Shown: positions 57,851 through 64,000 of the stretch, piece after piece
Numbering within the stretch: position 1 is the stretch's first letter
Layout: every line of letters starts with the position of its first letter
Origin: Pascua guehoae
Lineage: Eukaryota; Basidiomycota; Tremellomycetes; Trichosporonales; Trichosporonaceae
Direction: 5' to 3'
Assembly: GCA_001600415.1 (NCBI GenBank)
Contig: BCJX01000021.1
Location: forward strand, 1-64,000
DNA length: 64,000 nucleotides
Made by a program: the position numbers and the translations under genes
Notes under the pieces: generated by a model
Told to the model about the DNA's origin: nothing
What the model saw: the letters and a program-made list of their open reading frames with translations, nothing else
Databases searched by the model: none

Positions 57851-58472
57851 GGGTGCAGTAGGGCCTACCACAACATGCTTAGTGCTTTCTCCTTGTGAGG
57901 GCCTATCCTGCAGCCTGCCCCACCTGTCCTGCTGTGGTGTCCCGCGGATGACCCGGTAGTGCCAGGTTGATTTCATGCATGTGGACCATTTGGGTTGGAG
58001 AGCCGCTCGCTCATCCACCTTTGCACCCACTGTAAGCAAGGTCACGGTTTAGAGATAGGGATGTTTGTGTACGCATGTGGCACTGTGTGGAGCGGGCAGT
58101 GTTACCTTGGCTCCCCTTCCCAACCGTGTACTCGTGCGTCCTCAAACATGTTACGACATTTCTCTATCCCATCTTTCGTAGAGTGACAACAGCGACGAAA
58201 CGATAAATCCCTTTGATACATAATACACAAAACATACCGCTCTGGTGAGAAGAGAGCAGCGGCTCGATGTGAGGCTGTGGCGACGCCCGCGAGAGCTCGA
58301 CCAACGGCCTGAACCGACCCCGGCTGTATTCAAAACCTCTACTGCATAAGACTGATTCCTGGGTTGTCGGTCATTCTCCTTTGATATCCCCTGCGCCCTA
58401 CAGTTGCGACGACCAGGCCCTTCACCCATCACCCCCACTCACCCGTTGGACATTCGATGACGCGTGCAAAGC
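57851..58472. other. Intergenic
   Basis: Possible 5' flank or lost 5' exons of the damaged gene at 57072-57850; nothing recognisable. Confidence 0.4.
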
Positions 58473-59843
58473 TCAGCTTGCACCCTCGCCCATAATCTTG
58501 ATCAAGGCGTCGGCCACATGCCCGCCCATCCAGTCATACCCCTCGGGGGTGAGATGCAGCCCGTCGTCCCAGTACTTTTTGCGCTCGTCGCCTGTGAGAG
58601 AGTGGTACGGGATAGCCGACTTGAGGTCGAATGCGTGGCTGCGGGGTATGAGCAAGAGTACGAGAACAGGTGCGTCCACAAAGTCGCGAGACTGCCACAA
58701 TGAGGCACGAGCGCGTAGCCGTCTCACGACTTTGCAAACACACCTGTAGACGGCCGCCCCCCTGCTGCGCCGCGGGCGGTCCCGCGGTCGCAACGTCCTG
58801 TGCCACACGCCGCGCAAACTCACAACCCGGGGGCCGTATGTCCCAAAATGCGCGCATTCAGCTCATCCCGCTTGGCGTCGAGCTTGGCCGACTTTGCATG
58901 GCACTCGGGCACGGTGAGCGCGAGCACGTTGGCGCCGTGTGACTGCGCCTCGGTCCAGCACTGCGCGAGCGCGCGGACAATGTCGTCGGTCGCGAGGCCG
59001 TACCCGAGATCACTGGGTGTCAGTTGCGGCCGCCCCGCTCCATGAAACAATGGCGAAGTCGTTCTGAGCTATCCCTCCATACACTAGAGAAGCTCAGAGA
59101 TCAGAGAGCCATAGACCAGGGCACGCAGGTCTGTGTCTCTGTACGGTGGTGGCCAGAAAGGTTGCGACCTCCAATGCGTTGCGCCACGCCCATTCCATGA
59201 GATTTCTGGCATATTGCCAGGCAGGAGATCCGAGGCTTTGGGTCAAGCATACCTGAGGCCGCCCTGGAGGCAGTCGCAACCTTACGCCCATTTCATCAGT
59301 TGTCGCAGCCCACGAGTGTGTCACGATGACACGGAGAACGCACACAGCTAGGTCGACGCCAACCCCCGCCTCGGTGAAACAACAACAGAACGGCGCTATC
59401 TTTCACCCTGTCCCAGAGCGCCAGAGCACTAGACCACGGCGCGCAGCCGCCCACACGAACACGTCTTCCCCCCCGAGAGCAACCACGACACGACAGAATA
59501 CCCCCAGCAAACCAACGAGCAGTACCGGTAGTACCCACTTTGTCCCACCGAGCACAATGACCCAGTCCCAATGCACCCCCCTCTCCCTCCCCACCATCCT
59601 CCGCAGCCGCCCCAGCCCGCTGGGCGGGGGCACGCGCCACGCGTCCTCGAGCCGCGCGAGGAAATGGCGACTGCACGCCGTCTCGCCCGCCTCGCCCTCG
59701 GCGTCGACGACAAACTTTGTCCTGGGGAAGGCCGCCTCGAGGCGCGCCTGCAGTGCGACGGCGTACGGGTGGTACACGGAGCCGCGGCGCGCGTAGCCCG
59801 CCGTCAGCGAGTCGCCGAAGCAGAGGATGCGGATGGCGCCCAT
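58473..59843 (-). CDS. SGNH/GDSL hydrolase (esterase/lipase)
   Basis: Three exons (59539-59843, 58824-59012, 58473-58638) with introns of 526 and 185 nt give 219 residues. Block I is ILCFGDSLTAGY with nucleophile S12. Block III LGGTNDLGYG is split by intron 1, and joining restores the oxyanion Asn. Block V is DDGLHLTPEGYDWMG with D190 and H193. There is no signal peptide, so it is likely an intracellular esterase, similar to small fungal isoamyl-acetate-hydrolysing-type enzymes. The splice joins regenerate the conserved GTND, strong support for the 526-nt intron, which is exceptionally long here. Confidence 0.9.
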
Positions 59844-60479
59844 TGGGTTTGGGGGGGTGAGGCTTTAGGCTTTTTGATTGCGGTGAGTTGCGAGTCGACT
59901 TGGGACGGATGTGGGTGACCTCGGGGAGTGCGGGAGGGTGAGAGTCAGGCACCGACGCGACACGCGAGCAGCGAGTGATCGACGCCGGGCGGCCGGATGC
60001 CAGACGCCGGCTGACAGGCCGGTAGTGGCGCACCACCACCTATGTCTTGGCGCCATCAAGTCCCTCGGTCCTCTCACTCCACGTTCTTTGATTGTAGATC
60101 CTGCTTGCGAGTTTAAGCCAGGGGCGAGCCTAGTTAACAGCCCTGTGCTGCCTCGTCAGACCACCAGCGTTTTGTCGTCCTGGGGCAGAATGGTGTCTAG
60201 CCCGAGGACCTCTGCCCTGTGTGATGCCCCGCTGGGGCTGCAGGAAGGGCATGATTGGACTGAAATGGTCAAGGTTTGTCTCCTTTCGCTTCCTCGGCTT
60301 GACCAATGCATCTACTGCTACTTCTAGCATAGCCGTGAGAGGACTAACTGTCGGCGGTATGCTATGGCATGAACCTCGCTGCAACTCTTCTCCATGCAGG
60401 GACAACAAAGGCAGCCACATCCACCCTTGGATCCGACACCAAAGTTCCCAGGTATACCTAGTATCCTAGTGGCCACCGC
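59844..60479. other. Intergenic
   Basis: 5' flank of the SGNH gene and 3' flank of the alpha/beta hydrolase. No gene seen. Confidence 0.45.
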
Positions 60480-62748
60480 CTACGCACTCAGACCCCAGCG
60501 CCAGCACCACTCGGCCGTCTTGCGCACCATGTCGGCACTACACCGGTGTCCCGACTCTTCGTCAACGTACACCTCCATGTCGCCGTCCGGCAGCTGCTCG
60601 GCCATGGCAGCGAGGTAGGGTGTACTCCGTTCGATCGGGTGGAGGAAATCGTGCCCGCCGTGCACGCTCAGAATCTTCTTGCCCGAGTATGCGCCTGGTG
60701 GTGGGAGCGTCTTCATATAGGTGCGCACTGGTGGGGGGTAGATTGGGTCGGCGACGCCCATTTGGTTAGCACGCGCTTCGAGATTGTCCCCGAGGACCTC
60801 GGAGACCATCGAGATGATGGGCACGCCAATGCGGATGCGTGGTTCTGGTGTTAGAAATGTAGGAGGGCGCGGGCAAGGACGAGGGGGGAGAGGGGGGGGG
60901 GGGGGGGTTGCCGCAAGCACAGGAGAGGCGCAAACAACAGTCGGTGGAGATGAGGGGCGGGAGCATCCTGGCAGTGCGGGGATACTGGGCATAGACAGGT
61001 CACGGGCACACAAGATGGCGGTTGGAGCCAGTAGCCACCGCGCCTGAGATCACCAAGACACAACAAAGCGCAAAGCGTCCAGTAGAGCTCCGCAGATCCT
61101 ACTCCGTGGCTGCACACCATCACGCACATGCCAACCCCTGCTCGTAGAGATAATAGAAACGAAGCAACCGTCCAGACGACTTGCATGTCGCAGAAACACA
61201 ACTCACCTTCACGGAGAAGCCGCCACACGCTGTGTCCTGCAACGTCAGCACCTTGTTGGCGAAACCACGCCAAACCCGCCTACGCACCTCCCATCGAGAC
61301 GCCGACGGCCATAAACTCGTCAATCGTCCGCTCGCCCCTGGGGAAGAGGTATGGCGCGAGAAAGTCGATGATGAATTGGTAGTCTTGCTTTCCTGCGTCT
61401 GGGCGTTAGCCAACGCGTCGAGAGGTAGGGGGGAGCGACAAGTGCCGCACTTGGAACAGGGCCAGGGGATGCGTGTCATGTGCTAGACTCGGACTCGTTA
61501 CATGGGAGAAGAGACTTACACACTGTAGCGGCCATGTCAACGCTGAAAGGGCGTCAGCTAACGTCGCCGTGTGGCACGCTGGACCAGGTGGGACTCACAG
61601 GTGGAACGGGTTGACGTCGTACGAGAGGTTGGTCTTGCGGTACTTTGTCCTCTGGCCGTGGTTCCGCGCGTCCTGGGCGTTAGGTATCGATGCAAAGATG
61701 TAACAGTAGATGGTGCATATTGGGGCATAGGCCTCGACACTCAAACTGGTAAGAGAGTCGACCCGTTCACTCATGCCGCACTCTCTCGCATTGGGAGACC
61801 CGCATTCGTCCACCCCGCGCACCTATCCGTGATGCTCGCTAGCCACGACAGGAACAACAATATCGCACGGACAAGCCTCGACGTCTTCTCATCCCGACGC
61901 AGAAGGCGGGGTACAGACCTGGGTCCACGCCTACACTCTCCCCCAGTGAGATACTCGCACTCGTCCGCTCGGCCCAGACCAATTCACGCTACTCGCCGAC
62001 CACGCCCCGTTGTTCCCGTCTCCAACTCTTCCAACATCGCCCTGCCTGGCCTCGACGTCTTCCCGTACGCGTAAGGCGAGGTGCAGACGTATGCCCGCCG
62101 ACACTCTCCGTATTGAGATACTCGCACCCGTCCACTCGGCGCATCTATCCACCATGCTCACCACGGCATCCCACTCTTCCCACCGCCATGCACATCATCG
62201 CCATTCTGCTCCGCATGCTTCGCCCGAACAGATCCAGATCGGCAGACCGAGCCAGAGCGGTGTACCCGCCACCATTCGACACCACACTCACAAGGGTGAC
62301 AACCAACAAGTCGTGCGTCTTTCTCCTCCCCGACGTCTTTTCGAGACTGCGCACTTCGCCCAGGAGGCCCGACGCCATGGGCTCCATGTTCTTGGCCGAG
62401 TTGCACCGCCCGTGCGAGAGGATCTGTCGTGTGTGGGCATACGTGCGTGTGGGATGGGCGCGGGCGCGGGCGTGAGGGCGAGGCGAGTGCGCGAGACGAA
62501 TGGCGAGGGTGAAAGCACAACAGTCAGCGCTGCTCCGTATTCGGGTTTGGCGGTGTACGCACAATAACGCCAATGGGGAGCGTACTGCCCCGAATCTCCT
62601 CGAGGCCGTACACGTTCACATCGAGGTCGACGAGGGGCACCACGCGCTTACTCGCCGGCGCGTGCCCGCAGATGAGCGAGGGGAAGTCGAAGACGTGTTC
62701 GGGCCCCAGGGGGTGGGTCTTTTTCTGTGCCGGCTTGGGTGTGGCCAT
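60480..62748 (-). CDS. Alpha/beta hydrolase, fungal uncharacterised family
   Basis: Seven exons (62563-62748, 62292-62423, 61599-61672, 61520-61542, 61288-61398, 61207-61236, 60480-60844) give 306 residues; all phases agree. Strand beta-1/oxyanion part STLPIGVIILSHGRCNSAKN is followed by VVTLDARNHGQRT, TIDEFMAVGVSMGGHSVWRL with nucleophile S173, RIRIGVPIIS, KILSVHGGHDFLHPIERSTP (acid) and DEESGHRCSADM (His). It fits a fungal alpha/beta hydrolase family similar to prolyl oligopeptidase-like/dienelactone-hydrolase proteins; substrate unknown. Introns are 139, 619, 56, 121, 51 and 362 nt. Two exons are only 23 and 30 nt, yet splicing restores the canonical motifs. An in-frame ATG at 62865 is an alternative start. 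Confidence 0.85.
60892..60907. repeat. 16-bp poly-G tract in an intron
   Basis: Sixteen G on the plus strand (C on the sense strand) inside the 362-nt intron (60845-61206) of the alpha/beta hydrolase gene. Confidence 0.85.
61875..62147. repeat. Imperfect repeat of about 174 bp inside a 619-nt intron
   Basis: GCCTCGACGTCTTC begins at 61875 and again at 62049. Both copies continue through CACTCTCC and TGAGATACTCGCAC, then TCGTCC/CCGTCC-ACTCGGC, with indels. The repeat accounts for much of the unusual length of intron 61673-62291. Confidence 0.65.
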
Positions 62749-63390
62749 GGTGGGAGTCGAGAGTGATGGAGGGTTACAGTGATGTGGTTGATAGTTGATG
62801 TTGGAAGTTGGTCGGCGGCGGTGGTGTCGGGGTGAGATTTGGGTCGGAGGTGTGGGTTGTGTCATAGCCGGACGGGGGGCTCGGTCATGTCCGAATTGCC
62901 GATGCGACTGGGCGCGCTGAGCTGTTCAACAGCGTGCAGGTCAGTCATCCTCAACCTTGCTTCCTTCATGCTTGACGGACTCAAAGGCTTGGATAATAAC
63001 CTCCTCTGACTCACTGACATTGCAAGCAGGTACCCGCTCATCGCGGCGTCACTGCAACATTCCGGCCATGGACATAGACACTGTTGCCGTTGGCATCCGA
63101 CGATCCATGGCCTCGCCAAGCAAGCAGGCAGAGAAAATGGTAACGGGCAGCGAGCACTAGCACACCGCACTTGGTTAACTCGCTCCGGGCACTTATCGGC
63201 AAGCAATACCTGATTGGCTTTCAAAGGTTCCGACACTTCGAATGCCTGCCTCCAGCGAGCGACAGCAGCGAGCAATGGTGTCCTTGCCAAGCGCTGGCTG
63301 TGCAAACAGACCTGTGCCTTCAGCAAACCACAATGTTCCCAATTCCTAACACTTTCAGCCCTCCTCCTAACCCTCGTCGAAACCTCTGCC
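62749..63390. other. Intergenic
   Basis: 5' flank of the alpha/beta hydrolase; no recognised coding sequence. Confidence 0.4.
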
Positions 63391-63699
63391 ATGGCAGCCG
63401 TGGACGTTCAATCAACCCCTACCTTCGGGTGAGGTGGTGGCAGCTATCCCGCAGCAATGTTCGCTACTTTCACCTGGACCTGCCACGGTGCCATCCCGGG
63501 TGCAGCCATTCACCACAGGCTCCCACGGCCAGATTCACGGCATTATGCTGCACCCCGCTATGCCCATGGTGAACATGATGTACTCGTTGGCAGTCTCGTC
63601 CAAGTCAACAATGTGTTCGGTGTCAGCAATACCCTATTACTGCCTAATGGGGAGAGGGGGCAGGGTGGCGACGAACGAGTATTAAGAGGTATTGATTAG
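63391..63699 (+). CDS. Possible small hypothetical protein
   Basis: An ATG at 63391 opens MAAVDVQSTPTFG. A GTGAGG...CACCACAG intron of about 90 nt (63432 to about 63521) joins a second exon with GEHDVLVGSLVQVNNVFGVS and LPNGERGQGGDERVLRGID, stop at 63699. About 72 residues. The second exon has even, protein-like composition. No family recognised; could be chance. Confidence 0.3.
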
Positions 63700-64000
63700 T
63701 GTGCGTCGAGGCACAAGCTGTCGAGGCATCATGCTTGTCGAGGAGCAGCTCTAGTGGGTGGTCTGCGGCCAGGCCCAGGCAGCGCCCATGACAAGGGCTC
63801 TGCATGGCGTCCGAGGGGGGAGCTGCGCAGGCATAGGCGTAGAGGGCGAACGGGCGTGGGATATACATCCTGAGGGTGCAACACTTCTGGCAAGCGCTCC
63901 ATGAAGCTCATCAAGTCCGTCAGGCAGAAGGGCAGAAGCTCCCGCAGTTAGTACACTCCATTGGCATGCCCAAGGTTGGTGACAGCAACGTGCCCAGCCA
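63700..64000. other. Window edge, nothing recognised
   Basis: Open frames here are short and without recognisable domains. Confidence 0.4.

Noticed and set aside
1..64000. tRNA, rRNA and CRISPR arrays
   Set aside because: No cloverleaf with matching T-arm, no rRNA core sequences and no regularly spaced repeat-spacer array were seen by eye; a tRNAscan or Infernal run would be decisive.
1..64000. Transposable-element ORFs
   Set aside because: No reverse transcriptase, integrase or DDE transposase motifs, and no terminal repeats, could be recognised.

Overview
The window reads as nuclear DNA of a compactly organised basidiomycete yeast. Almost every recognisable gene is split by GT...AG introns of about 33-60 nt with CTNAC/CTRAY branch sites just upstream of the acceptor. 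Several reading frames are only continuous once these introns are removed. The gene set fits a Tremellomycetes-type yeast (mitochondrial nitrite reductase, Zn2Cys6 regulator, fungal PQ-loop protein, GPI-anchored wall protein). Placement in Trichosporonales or any named species is a guess. I rebuilt the exon-intron models by hand; where exon lengths are listed, they sum to whole codons.

Left end (1-5.6 kb): the 3' part of a repeat-coded Ala/Asp/Ser-rich protein, then gene-poor DNA with two blocks of a degenerate dispersed GGATGGCTC module. This looks subtelomeric or heterochromatic, but no telomere repeat is present. 5.6-9 kb: a dead bacterial-type Mg2+ P-type ATPase and an intact copper nitrite reductase (nirK) with a mitochondrial presequence. 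10.9-17.4 kb: a PQ-loop membrane protein, then three co-directional genes: an unknown protein with a tandem (V/I)KPD array, a C2H2 zinc-finger protein, and a divergent ubiquitin-specific-protease-like domain followed by C2H2 fingers, the last carrying a frame-breaking 40-bp tandem duplication.

18.6-33.3 kb: an intronless PEP mutase/isocitrate lyase family enzyme, a TXNDC17-like thioredoxin, an MFS sugar/quinate-type transporter, a short-chain dehydrogenase, a Zn2Cys6 regulator divergent from a Gfo/Idh/MocA dehydrogenase, and a small P-loop kinase. The stretch from the transporter to the kinase looks like a carbohydrate or polyol catabolic neighbourhood. 34.8-50.8 kb is core metabolism: D-2-hydroxyglutarate/D-lactate dehydrogenase, adenine deaminase, AIF/FSP1-like oxidoreductase, Baeyer-Villiger-type monooxygenase, FrnE/DsbA-like protein, CRAL-TRIO protein and dipeptidyl peptidase III.

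51.5-64 kb: a GPI-anchored Ser-rich wall protein, a secreted R-type (beta-trefoil) lectin, an unassigned damaged gene, an SGNH esterase and an alpha/beta hydrolase. Genes right of about 41 kb often carry much longer introns (163-619 nt), some with repeats, unlike the 33-60 nt introns typical of the left part.
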